In this document: positions 1-8,095 of the stretch, in pieces
How the letters are laid out: every line of letters starts with the position of its first letter
Numbering within the stretch: the first letter of the stretch is position 1
From: Terriglobia bacterium
GTDB lineage: Bacteria > Acidobacteriota > Terriglobia > UBA7540
Direction: 5' to 3'
NCBI GenBank assembly: GCA_020072905.1
Contig: JAIQGB010000001.1
Location: forward strand, 1-32,363
DNA: 32,363 nucleotides
Notes under the pieces: model-generated
Seen by the model: the letters and a program-made list of their open reading frames with translations, nothing else
Told to the model about the DNA's origin: nothing
Databases searched by the model: none
Translations under genes and position numbers: made by a program

Positions 1-2156
1 AGGACGTCGTGGATGTAAAGCTGGACAACTTCATCGCCCGTGCGCGCCCCGATGTTCTTGACGTCCACACTGACCCGCACGGTGCCGGCCGGCCCGCTTT
101 CCGGCGGATCGATCCGAAGGTTGCTGTACTCGAACCTTGTATAGCTTAGGCCGTACCCGAACGGATACAGCGGAGTCGCTGGCATATCGACGTAGCGTTC
201 ACCCCAGCCCTCCTTGATCCAGTAAGCCTTAGAGGGCTTGAAGTTGTAGTAAGCAGGCAACTGCCCGACGTGGCGGGGGATGGTAATCGGCAGGTGCCCA
301 CCGGGGTTGTAGTCGCCGAACAGCACCTCGGCGATCGCCTCTCCGCCATGTTCGCCCGGCTCCCAGGCTTCCAAGATCGCAGGCACGTTTTCCGCAGTCC
401 AGCGAATGGAGAGGGGCCGACCATTGATGAGAACCACCACGGTGGGTGTGCCGGTCTCCGCGACTGCCTTGATGAGGTCCTCCTGCACACCAGTCAGATC
501 AAGGCTGGCCACATCGAAACCCTCGCCCACAGTGGGCCGATTTCTGGCATCGGATTCGTTGCCACCGGAGTCCTTTTCCTGTTGCTCCCCGACAATAACA
601 ATGGCGATGTCCGACTTCTTCGCCGCCTTCGTGGCCTCTGGAAATCCACTCTTATCGCTCCCTAATACGTCACAGCCCTTGGCGAAGATAACCTGGGTTT
701 GCGGTGAAACCCTTCCTTTGATTCCCTCCAGGGGCGTGACGACATGCTGGAGCACCTTGGTGGTCGTGTAGTCGCCAAGCTGGTTTCGGGGGGCATTTGC
801 ATTGGGGCCAATCACGGCGATGGATTTCACGTTCGGGTTAAGAGGCAGGAGGTTCTTTTCGTTCTTCAAAAGCACGATCCCTTCTCGTGCGGCGCGCAGC
901 GCCAGCTCCTGGTGCTCTTTGGCATGCACCGTCTGGATTGCCGGGCCGGGGTCGACGTAAGGGTTCTCAAACAGGCCCAACCGGAACTTCTGCTCAAGAA
1001 CCCGCCGCACGGCGCGATCCACAGTATGCATGGAGACGCGCCCCTCCTCGACGTTTTCAATCAGCGGCTTCAAGTACGCGGCCTCATAGCTGATACCGAC
1101 GTCCAGGCCCGCCTTGAGGGCGATCGCGCCCGCTTCCTTTTGGGTCGGCGCGATGCCCTCGTAGACGAGCGTGCTGAGCCCGCTTCCCTCACCCAGTACC
1201 AGGCCCTGGAACCCTAGTTCCTCGCGCAGAATCCGTGTCAGAAGCTTTTCCGACGAATGGGTCGGGACGTCGTCGATTTCGGGATAAGTGGCCATCACTC
1301 CGAGTGCCCCGGCCTTCTTGATCCCCGCGACCCACGGCGGCAGGAAGATCTCTCTCAAGGTGCGCTCCGATATTTCCATCGCGCCGCGCTCCAGCCCGCT
1401 GACGGGCTGGCTCTGGCCGGGGTAGTGGCAGAGGCCGGCCACAACCTTGTCTGGCGCGGAAACCGTTTCACCCTGTGCCCCATTAACGATGTTCACGGCA
1501 ATTCGGGAGCACAAATAGGGATCTTCGCTGTAACCTTCCGCGTTTCTCCCCAGGCGCGGGTCGCGGTTGGGTTCGACGACAAGTGTATAGAGTTGATGAA
1601 TGCCGACCGATCTGGCCTCCCGGGCAGCGGTGGCGTAGATGGATTTGACCACTTCCATGTCCCATGTGCTACCCAGCGCCAAGCCTTCCGGAAAGATGGT
1701 GGCACCCGGGAACATCCCGCCGTGCGTGCCTTCCTCTGTCTCGAGCAGTGGAATGCCCAGACGCGTCTGCTTGAGAGCAATCCCCTGGAGCTGGTTGAGG
1801 TACTCCACTTGTTGTCGCGTGCCCTCGTGCAGGATCGTATTGGGCAATGTGAAGAAACCCCCGCCGGGCCCGATCTCGTCGGTGTAAATGCCCTCCGCGA
1901 ACCGCTTGCACGCTTCGAGCTTGCTCGGAATATCCCGGCCAAGCTCTTCCACGTAAACACATGGCATATTGAGCTGGCCGATCTTCTCTTTCAGCGTCAT
2001 CCGCCGGAGCAAATCTTCCACTCGCTTGTGAACAGGTTGGCGTGGGTCGCGATACTCCGGCAGATCGCTTTCCGACTGCGCCAGCGCGCCGGCGGGGGCT
2101 GAGAGCAGCAGTCCAAACGCTGCCAGGAACAACATCGCAGAACCTCTGAATTGCAT
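1..2156 (-). CDS. Glycoside hydrolase family 3 (beta-glucosidase-like), secreted; C-terminus cut by window edge
   Basis: 718 codons are open on the minus strand from the ATG at 2156 to the window edge. A Sec signal peptide (about residues 1-27, ending ALAQ) precedes a GH3 N-terminal barrel with the conserved DPRLGRNAEGYSEDPYL block (199-215), the FPEGLALGSTWD block and SERTLREIFLPPW (263-275). The GH3 C-terminal domain begins near the REGIVLLKNE segment. A fibronectin-III-like domain is entered at the edge (GDEVVQLYIHD), so roughly 70 residues are probably missing. GAGGTG lies six bases before the ATG. Oddity: where GH3 enzymes normally have a nucleophile Asp (SDW/SDH), this protein has LGEGSG with Glu323. 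The usual substrate-binding Lys-His is Cys243-His244, and the DxxHG Asp is Glu142. It therefore belongs to an atypical GH3 branch and its substrate is uncertain. It lies 240 bases downstream of the GH9 gene on the same strand, possibly co-transcribed. Confidence 0.93.
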   Translation of the reverse strand, partial: MQFRGSAMLFLAAFGLLLSAPAGALAQSESDLPEYRDPRQPVHKRVEDLLRRMTLKEKIGQLNMPCVYVEELGRDIPSKLEACKRFAEGIYTDEIGPGGGFFTLPNTILHEGTRQQVEYLNQLQGIALKQTRLGIPLLETEEGTHGGMFPGATIFPEGLALGSTWDMEVVKSIYATAAREARSVGIHQLYTLVVEPNRDPRLGRNAEGYSEDPYLCSRIAVNIVNGAQGETVSAPDKVVAGLCHYPGQSQPVSGLERGAMEISERTLREIFLPPWVAGIKKAGALGVMATYPEIDDVPTHSSEKLLTRILREELGFQGLVLGEGSGLSTLVYEGIAPTQKEAGAIALKAGLDVGISYEAAYLKPLIENVEEGRVSMHTVDRAVRRVLEQKFRLGLFENPYVDPGPAIQTVHAKEHQELALRAAREGIVLLKNEKNLLPLNPNVKSIAVIGPNANAPRNQLGDYTTTKVLQHVVTPLEGIKGRVSPQTQVIFAKGCDVLGSDKSGFPEATKAAKKSDIAIVIVGEQQEKDSGGNESDARNRPTVGEGFDVASLDLTGVQEDLIKAVAETGTPTVVVLINGRPLSIRWTAENVPAILEAWEPGEHGGEAIAEVLFGDYNPGGHLPITIPRHVGQLPAYYNFKPSKAYWIKEGWGERYVDMPATPLYPFGYGLSYTRFEYSNLRIDPPESGPAGTVRVSVDVKNIGARTGDEVVQLYIHDV

Positions 2157-2396
2157 GGGTCACCTCAACGATCGGTTCGCGTCCTCGGCATGATGACTTC
2201 AGCGCACCGCATTTCCCTTGTCCTTGTTCGCTGGCCGCCTGGAAGAGGAGAACGCCACAATCTTTCCCGGCAAGCTGCCGAACAGCCTCCGACTCACGTA
2301 CTCAATGACCATGAGCGGCCAATGACGCACTTGGGTCGCCAGAGAACGATCCCAGAGAAGACGAAGACCACTCGACGTCGGCCTTCCCGCCCCGGG

Positions 2397-4202
2397 TCAA
2401 TGTTGGTTGTCGTGGGACAACTCGCTCGCTAACCAGATTGTCTGGGCCAGATGAGGAGTCCATATCTCACACGAATGCCACGTACCCGGCTGCAAATCAG
2501 GGCGGTCTTCTTCATCACCTACGATCCCATTCATCACCGACCCGGGGATGGTGGGGAGTCGAGGTATGAATTCGGGTGCGATGTAGAGTGGTGGATTCTT
2601 GTACCCGACTCCGTTCATCATACAAACGTCAAAGGGGTTGAGGCCAAGAATCCAGTCCAGCATTCTTTGCGCGAGGTGTCTGTACTTCTCGGAGCCGAAT
2701 ATACGCCCCGCATAACACAGCATGATCCCAGTCCCTGCCAGATTCGAATTATTCCCCTGGTACATCACCTCACCTGCTGACGGAGTCGAACTGCCTTGAC
2801 GCCAGGGATTCCGAATGCTCATGAAATATCTATAGGTCGTCCCTTGGTAATTCCTCGATCCCTGGGGCATTTCCGCCTTGACCACACAGGGGACAATTCC
2901 GAAAGCGTTCAATCCTGCCATGGTCAGGAGGTATTCGTCGCAATAGAGTGCCAGCGCTCTTTCCCAGCGACCGACATCTGTTTCGGATCTGAGCGCCTCC
3001 ACAGCCTCACAGAAACCGATCATTCCAAGAGTTTCGATTCCAACATGCATGGCGGCCTTTGATCTGCTAGCGTCTTCGTAGAAGTACCCTTTCAGCATCT
3101 GGGGTGCCGCGCCCGTTTCCTGAAGGCCCGCAAATCGGTCGGCCATTTTGACGGCATAATCCAGGTAGTCATGATCGCCTGTTGCCCGATAAAGCCTCAG
3201 TCCGGCGGATGCTCCCGTCCCGAAATCCAGATAAGTCCGAGACTCCCTCTTCTTCACCCAATTGAAGCACCTCACAGCGGCGTCCAGCGAGCGCTTGGCG
3301 TAAGGTGCGTCCCAGTCCTTGTAGAGCAATGCCAATTGGGATTGGGCCGAAATAAACATGTGCTGCAGGTGAGGTTCGCCGGGCCGGGTCGCGGCTTTCC
3401 GGTCGTCAGCCGTTCCTCGGACGTTGTCTGTCCAGTGATTTCCCTCCTCAGGAGCATCGCCACCAATTCCATGGGAGTAGTAGTAACCTTCAGGATCCTG
3501 GAGTTTTAGGAAGTAGAGATTCCCCCATTTTACCTCTTCGAGAATTCTGGCCTTTAGCTGGTCGTCCCGGGCCTTCTCTGCGACGTGCAAGAGCCCAATC
3601 ATTCCCGTGAGCGTCGCATCAGACCACTTGAGGAGGTCACAGGCATCATGCCAGCCTCCAACGAGATCCAGGAACTGCCCATTGTCCAGACGAACGCCAT
3701 CGTCCAGGTGGCAGGGAGCATGGTAGCCCGTCGTACTGGGTCCGCATCTCTGGACCGCAAAGCACTCGATTCCTTTTTGGATCACCTCGCGGTAGTCGTC
3801 GCCGATGGTGAAAACATAGGAGGAAATAAAGTCATTTGAAGGCAAAGTATCCCTATACATATCCAGCGCGTACTTCCCTGGTCGCGTATATTCAGAAAAA
3901 TCACCCACATAATATCCGCCAAAATCTCCATGGAATTCCGCAAGTTCGCCGTGGAAGACGCGGTGGTCTCCGACAACGCTCAGATCGCGGAGGTAGAAAT
4001 CCGGCTTGATGGAATAGATGTTGCTCTCGACCAGAAACTTCTTGCTCCCGTGCGTTAGGTAGCCGACTTGGTTGGTCAGGATGTTGACCCGACAAACCAC
4101 CTCAGGGTGAGCCACGGCGGCCGCGGTTCGAGCTCCCTGGTTATGAAGTGCTAAGCCAGAGGCACCCACCTTCATCAAGAAGTTGCGTCGCGAATCTGCC
4201 AT
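2397..4202 (-). CDS. Glycoside hydrolase family 9 (endoglucanase/cellulase-type), Tat-exported
   Basis: 601 residues. The N-terminus carries a twin-arginine signal (RRNFLMKVGASGLAL, residues 5-19), implying export in folded form. An Ig-like CelD_N domain follows (TNQVGYLTHGSKKF, from about residue 43), then the GH9 (alpha/alpha)6 barrel. GGWHDACD (182-189) matches the family GGYYDAGD motif, with Asp186 and Asp189 positioning and activating the water. CEIWTPHLAQTIWLASEL near the C-terminus supplies the likely proton donor Glu579. The canonical PHHR substrate motif is not obvious; NPPLYIAPEF stands in its place, so activity on cellulose proper is not assured and other beta-glucans are possible. 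GGAGG sits five bases before the ATG. A strong promoter with a palindromic operator lies about 390 bases upstream (4588-4630). The GH3 gene follows on the same strand, suggesting glycan depolymerisation followed by oligosaccharide trimming. Confidence 0.93.
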   Translation of the reverse strand: MADSRRNFLMKVGASGLALHNQGARTAAAVAHPEVVCRVNILTNQVGYLTHGSKKFLVESNIYSIKPDFYLRDLSVVGDHRVFHGELAEFHGDFGGYYVGDFSEYTRPGKYALDMYRDTLPSNDFISSYVFTIGDDYREVIQKGIECFAVQRCGPSTTGYHAPCHLDDGVRLDNGQFLDLVGGWHDACDLLKWSDATLTGMIGLLHVAEKARDDQLKARILEEVKWGNLYFLKLQDPEGYYYSHGIGGDAPEEGNHWTDNVRGTADDRKAATRPGEPHLQHMFISAQSQLALLYKDWDAPYAKRSLDAAVRCFNWVKKRESRTYLDFGTGASAGLRLYRATGDHDYLDYAVKMADRFAGLQETGAAPQMLKGYFYEDASRSKAAMHVGIETLGMIGFCEAVEALRSETDVGRWERALALYCDEYLLTMAGLNAFGIVPCVVKAEMPQGSRNYQGTTYRYFMSIRNPWRQGSSTPSAGEVMYQGNNSNLAGTGIMLCYAGRIFGSEKYRHLAQRMLDWILGLNPFDVCMMNGVGYKNPPLYIAPEFIPRLPTIPGSVMNGIVGDEEDRPDLQPGTWHSCEIWTPHLAQTIWLASELSHDNQH

Positions 4203-4587
4203 CGTTCCTCCACGGTCTCAAGAGTTGGTGCAGCGACCCCAGTCTGGGTCATCTGCCGAGCTGTTGACGCAGTCCTTTCGAATAGGAAGGCTGGGATGCG
4301 GCACATACGCCTCTCCCCAGTCTCTTGAATATCCACCTTGGGCATAGAAGGAATCTGTCACTTTAAGCCGAAAAGTAGCTGGGTGCCTTGGCCGCGGGTC
4401 TTTCAGCCATGAGCCTGCCAGTTTGCCTCGACTCTACCTTCCAGTCTTCCCCGAGATGACAACGGATCTAGCGCGCGTAACGAGGCGTTTATAGACGAGT
4501 GCGAATTCGGAGCTTCCGGCCCCTCGACGAGTCGAAGAGTGTCAATTTCGCGTCGTTTTCTTCTCCGGGATTTCGAAGACGCGGTAA

Positions 4588-4616
4588 CCAATAGCAAAGT
4601 CAAATTCCGTTGTCAA
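4588..4616 (-). promoter_or_regulatory. Sigma70-type promoter reading toward the GH9 gene
   Basis: On the minus strand a perfect -35 TTGACA (4611-4616) is followed after exactly 17 bases by TATTGG (4588-4593), preceded by TG one base upstream (extended -10). Transcription would give a leader of about 380 bases before the GH9 ATG. The spacing and perfect -35 are seen directly; use in vivo is inferred. Confidence 0.5.
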
Positions 4617-4630
4617 GAGAACATTCTCTT
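4615..4630. promoter_or_regulatory. Perfect 16-bp palindrome (operator candidate) overlapping the -35 box
   Basis: AAGAGAACATTCTCTT has two perfect 7-base arms around a CA centre. It overlaps the first two bases of the TTGACA -35 of the GH9 promoter and extends upstream of it. Size and position fit a dimeric transcription factor site. The cognate regulator is not in the window. Confidence 0.45.
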
Positions 4631-5211
4631 AGCGAACTAACTCGACCGTGACCATCCGACGCGACTGACAATGTATTCTGTAGATGAACTAACTTGGGAT
4701 TCCCGCGCCTGTGATGATTAAACGAACCTTGGATCGAGTGGACCAATCAGTCGTGGTGTCTCCCACGAGGTGTAGAGGTTCGATGCCAAACTGGCTGGCA
4801 ACACACCCACTGCGGGCTAAGAAAACATTGATCAGGGATGGATGCTCTTACTTTCGACGATTTGAGATTTCGACCAAAGATCCTAGAATCAGTAGTTCGT
4901 AGGAATAAGCATACTTAAATCCAAGGTGAGATTCTGTTTCGATTGAATTCTGAATGAGAAAATAATGTTGACGTGGGCAGGCGCATGTGGTAGACGAAAA
5001 TCGGCAGTGCGTATTCCGGAAGCTGGGGGGGGCGCCACGAGGTCAGGGGGATCGTATCACCCTATGTCTTTCGGCGGTTCTCGCACCGGTATTCTTCCTC
5101 GAACTCTGTTGTTGGCTTCAAACCAGTTGTCCGATCGCGCTTTGAGTGTCATGAGCGCTGTTTCATAAGCCAGTCATCCTGAAGGGGCCAGTCAGGAGGA
5201 GGTACCAAACT

Positions 5212-6273
5212 TTGAGACTAAGTTCGGGATCGTTGCTCTTGCTTCTGGTCTATCCAATCATAGGTTGGCCTCAGGGAGGACGTCTCCCGCAACCGACGCT
5301 CTGGCCGCAAGACCGGACCGCGGCCATTTCTCTTACTTTTGACGACGCGATGGAAACCCAGCTTGACAATGCCGGTCCAGTTCTCAAAAACCATGACCTG
5401 CGAGGAACTTTCTTTGTCATTACGGGGCCTTCGAGCACCTGGCGAATGCGCCCTCGCGATTGGCAGCAGTTGGCAGCGGGCGGAAATGAGATTGGTAGCC
5501 ACACGGTGAACCATCCGTGCTTGCTCGCGGAAATCGAACCCCACTCTCAGGACTACAGCCCGGAAATGATGCACAAGGAGCTGCGGGAAAGCGCCAGAGA
5601 GATTCTGGCGAGACTGGGAACTCAGCGGGGCCTAACGTTTGCTTACCCCTGCGGGAATATGAGTTTCGGGCCTCCGACGGCGCAGGCTCGTAACCAAGCA
5701 CTTTACATCGACTACGTGGCGGAGTCCTACTTTGCCGCGCGCGGGTACGGCGGCGAAGGAGAAGTGAATCCGGAAGAGTTAAACATCCTCACTGTGCCCG
5801 ATTTGGGTTCGACTGCGGGGAAACCCTTTCCCGACCTCTTGGCGATGATGCAGCCGGCAGTTCGAGGACACCGGTGGGGAATTTTCGCCATCCACGGCGT
5901 GGGCGGCGAGTGGCTCTCCGTAAGCACAGAAGTCCTGGACGAGCTCGCGGCCTATCTGCAACACCACACGGAAATCTGGACCGCTCCTTTCGGGGATGTC
6001 ATCCGCTATATTCAGGAGAGCAAGGCGCTGGGGATCCGAGCAACGGGACATGGGAACCAGCAGGCGCAATTCTCGTTGGACTGGCCCCTTGACCCGAAGG
6101 TCTTCGACTTGCCGCTCACGCTCAAGTGGCAGTTGCCACCGGGCTGGACAGCGTGTCAGGCGGAAGCGGATGGCCGGCCTCTGACCTGCACAATCCTGCC
6201 AAAAACGAACCAGAAAACTATACTTGTTGATGTTCCTCCACAAACAAAGAGTCTCCAGTTCACATCAAAGTGA
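5212..6273 (+). CDS. Polysaccharide deacetylase (carbohydrate esterase family 4, NodB domain), exported
   Basis: 353 residues starting at TTG, chosen because an exceptionally strong AGGAGGAGGT ends eight bases before it and the hydrophobic signal peptide (about residues 1-20) starts immediately. The NodB fold shows its metal and catalytic motifs: TFDDA (42-46; catalytic and metal Asp), SHTVNHP (96-102; metal His pair), FAYPCG (143-148) and AIHGVGGEW, whose His is the motif 5 base. Residues from about 265 onward form an extra C-terminal beta-rich segment of unknown role. The family removes N- or O-acetyl groups from chitin-, peptidoglycan- or xylan-type polymers; the exact substrate cannot be read here. 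It is followed by a structured 163-base leader and the Tat-exported DegT-family gene on the same strand, so the two may share a transcript, with deacetylation exposing free amino or hydroxyl groups. Confidence 0.93.
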   Translation: MRLSSGSLLLLLVYPIIGWPQGGRLPQPTLWPQDRTAAISLTFDDAMETQLDNAGPVLKNHDLRGTFFVITGPSSTWRMRPRDWQQLAAGGNEIGSHTVNHPCLLAEIEPHSQDYSPEMMHKELRESAREILARLGTQRGLTFAYPCGNMSFGPPTAQARNQALYIDYVAESYFAARGYGGEGEVNPEELNILTVPDLGSTAGKPFPDLLAMMQPAVRGHRWGIFAIHGVGGEWLSVSTEVLDELAAYLQHHTEIWTAPFGDVIRYIQESKALGIRATGHGNQQAQFSLDWPLDPKVFDLPLTLKWQLPPGWTACQAEADGRPLTCTILPKTNQKTILVDVPPQTKSLQFTSK

Positions 6274-6310
6274 GGACAGAGGTAATTAGCGCAACGGCGC
6301 GGAGTTCTTT

Positions 6311-6430
6311 CCGGGAGCAACGATGGAAATCGGTGTCTCCCGGCCGCCGGTTGGGGTCTGAAGACCAAGGGGACCACCACGCCCAGCGGGGTCTTCTGAA
6401 CAGTTGACTTGATCGCCGTGGTGGCGGAGG
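6311..6430 (+). promoter_or_regulatory. Structured intercistronic leader with alternative pairings before the exported DegT gene
   Basis: Three elements sit between the deacetylase stop and the next start. (1) A hairpin at 6311-6343: CCGGGAG pairs with CTCCCGG, with an inner CGAT/ATCG stem closed by a GGAA (GNRA-type) loop. (2) GAAGACC (6360-6366) can pair with its left neighbour GGTC (6355-6358) or with GGTCTTC (6390-6396). (3) CCACCACG (6374-6381) is complementary to CGTGGTGG (6417-6424), which touches the GGAGG ribosome site (6426-6430). Choices 2 and 3 look mutually influencing. A regulatory role is inferred. Confidence 0.4.
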
Positions 6431-6436
6431 CAAAAA

Positions 6437-7903
6437 GTGAAGACGCGAGACGGAAGGCAAGGCGCACAGGGAACCGGAGCGAGGCTCGGGTCATCAGTTG
6501 ACCGGCGAGAGTTCCTGACCGCGGCAACGGGCGTAGCGTCTGCGATGCTGCTCGCAGGGAACGAGGCGAAGTCCTCTCCGGGCATGGTCAAGCCGGGCAC
6601 CGATCCTGGCGGGCCGGGGCAAGGCAGCCGGCTTGCCCTGCGAGGCGGGAGCCCCGTGCGCAGGACAAAACTCGCAGCGAACTTTCCGGGTCCGCTTTAT
6701 TATGATGAGGATGAACAGCGGGAATTACTGGATGTGCTCAAGCGTCGGGCCCCGTTCCGGTGGTACGGGGTTGGCCCGAAAGGCGGGATACCGCACCAGT
6801 GCGATGACTTTGAGAAAGAATTTGCAGCCCGTCAGAACACCCGATTCTGCGTAGCGGTTACATCTGGGACGATGGCTCTTTGCACGGCGTTGGCGGCTCT
6901 CGGGGTCGGGCCGGGGGACGAAGTGATTCTCCCTGCCTGGACCTGGTACTCCTGCTACAACGCCATTGTAGCGGCGGGGGCGACGCCGGTCTTCGCCGAG
7001 ATTGACGATTCGTTGGACATCGATCCCAACGATATCGAGCGGCACGTCACTCCACACACCAAGGTGATCATGGTCGTGCACATTTTGGGCGAGCCGGCGA
7101 ACATGGATCCTATTCTGGAGATTGCCCGGCGACACAAACTCAAGGTGCTCGAAGACTGTGCCCAGAGTGTGGGCGCCACGTACCGGGGCGCTCCCGTCGG
7201 CTCGATGGGCAATTGCGGCATCTACAGCTTCCAAGAATGTAAGACGATCACGGCAGGCGAAGGCGGGTCCGTGGTCACCAAGGATCCCGTCATCTTCGAG
7301 CGCGCGTCGCGCTTCCACGACCTGGGAGATCTGCGCGACGGCCACGCCCAAAGGTTGGGGCAACCGCCGCACTTTCCGCAGTTTCTGGGTGGCCAGTTTC
7401 GCATGAGTGAGTTCACCGGCGCTGTCCTGCGCGCGCAATTGCGCAAGCTGGATCGCATCGTCGCCGACTTCCGATCACGGGCGACGCGAGTGATGGAGGG
7501 CATTCAGGACCTGCCCGGGATTCGCTTTCGCCGCAGCAATGATCCGCAAGGCGCCATTCGAAACTCCATTTACTTCCAGACACTGGACAAGGCGCACCGG
7601 GATCTTATGATTGCGGCATTGGAGGCGGAAAACGTTCCTGCCATGCAGATGGAGGGGTCGGTGATTCTGCCGATTGTGCCTTATGTCGAGCAGAAACAGA
7701 ATCCCAATATGGATACCAACTGGCCCTCTTTTTCGACACCGGAGAGCAAGGCACTTCGCTACGGGGCTGCCTGCTGTCCACGCACACTGGAGCTTTACGA
7801 TCGCTTTGTGGGCATCCCAATGGATCCGCAGTATTCCGACCAGGACGTTGCGGACATCATAGCGGCAGTCCGGAAATTGTATCCGGCGATTCTGCAGGCT
7901 TAA
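6437..7903 (+). CDS. DegT/DnrJ/EryC1/StrS-family PLP enzyme with a Tat export signal
   Basis: 488 residues from a GTG start with GGAGG six bases upstream. The N-terminus has a clear twin-arginine signal (DRREFLTAATGVASAMLLAG, residues 22-41), a low-complexity linker, then a full fold-type I aminotransferase domain. Visible are the TSGTMAL phosphate-binding loop (about 142-148), LEDCAQSVGA with the PLP-ring Asp240, and SFQECKTITAGEGG with the Schiff-base Lys269. Family members transaminate nucleotide-linked or free keto-sugars, normally in the cytoplasm. Export of such an enzyme is unusual, but Tat can move a folded, cofactor-loaded protein. All catalytic residues look intact, so it is not a relic. 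Its place beside a deacetylase, GH9, GH3 and GH30 suggests action on a sugar released outside the cell; the reaction is unknown. A paralogue without a signal lies at 11018-12337. Confidence 0.92.
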   Translation: MKTRDGRQGAQGTGARLGSSVDRREFLTAATGVASAMLLAGNEAKSSPGMVKPGTDPGGPGQGSRLALRGGSPVRRTKLAANFPGPLYYDEDEQRELLDVLKRRAPFRWYGVGPKGGIPHQCDDFEKEFAARQNTRFCVAVTSGTMALCTALAALGVGPGDEVILPAWTWYSCYNAIVAAGATPVFAEIDDSLDIDPNDIERHVTPHTKVIMVVHILGEPANMDPILEIARRHKLKVLEDCAQSVGATYRGAPVGSMGNCGIYSFQECKTITAGEGGSVVTKDPVIFERASRFHDLGDLRDGHAQRLGQPPHFPQFLGGQFRMSEFTGAVLRAQLRKLDRIVADFRSRATRVMEGIQDLPGIRFRRSNDPQGAIRNSIYFQTLDKAHRDLMIAALEAENVPAMQMEGSVILPIVPYVEQKQNPNMDTNWPSFSTPESKALRYGAACCPRTLELYDRFVGIPMDPQYSDQDVADIIAAVRKLYPAILQA

Positions 7904-8095
7904 AGGTGACGCGCTTGCGGGTCGTGGGTAGGTGGGCGGATCTGTAGGGGCACGACTGCGACCGGCTTGACCCGCTCGACTGAACTGCCAGTGGAAGCCC
8001 TCATCTTGCAGTGAAGACCTTTTATGTCCTCTTGCTGATAAACAAGGGCTGGACGTCAGCCGCCAGGGCTTTCCGCGAAGGCTGTGCTGGGTGAA

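Larger units (their letters stand above)
4203..5211. other. Gene-less 1-kb divergent spacer between the GH9 and polysaccharide deacetylase genes
   Basis: I see no convincing gene here. Short open frames (for example 4711-4902 +) have no ribosome site and look like no known protein. The stretch is less GC-rich than its neighbours. It contains a minus-strand promoter and palindrome (4588-4630) and a strong AGGAGGAGGT ribosome site at the right end for the deacetylase. It probably serves as a divergent regulatory region. Confidence 0.6.

Noticed and set aside
1257..2102. 281-codon plus-strand open frame
   Set aside because: It lies entirely inside the GH3 gene on the opposite strand and shows no family resemblance.
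4711..4902. 63-codon open frame in the GH9-deacetylase spacer
   Set aside because: No ribosome site, no family resemblance, and base composition like the surrounding noncoding DNA.
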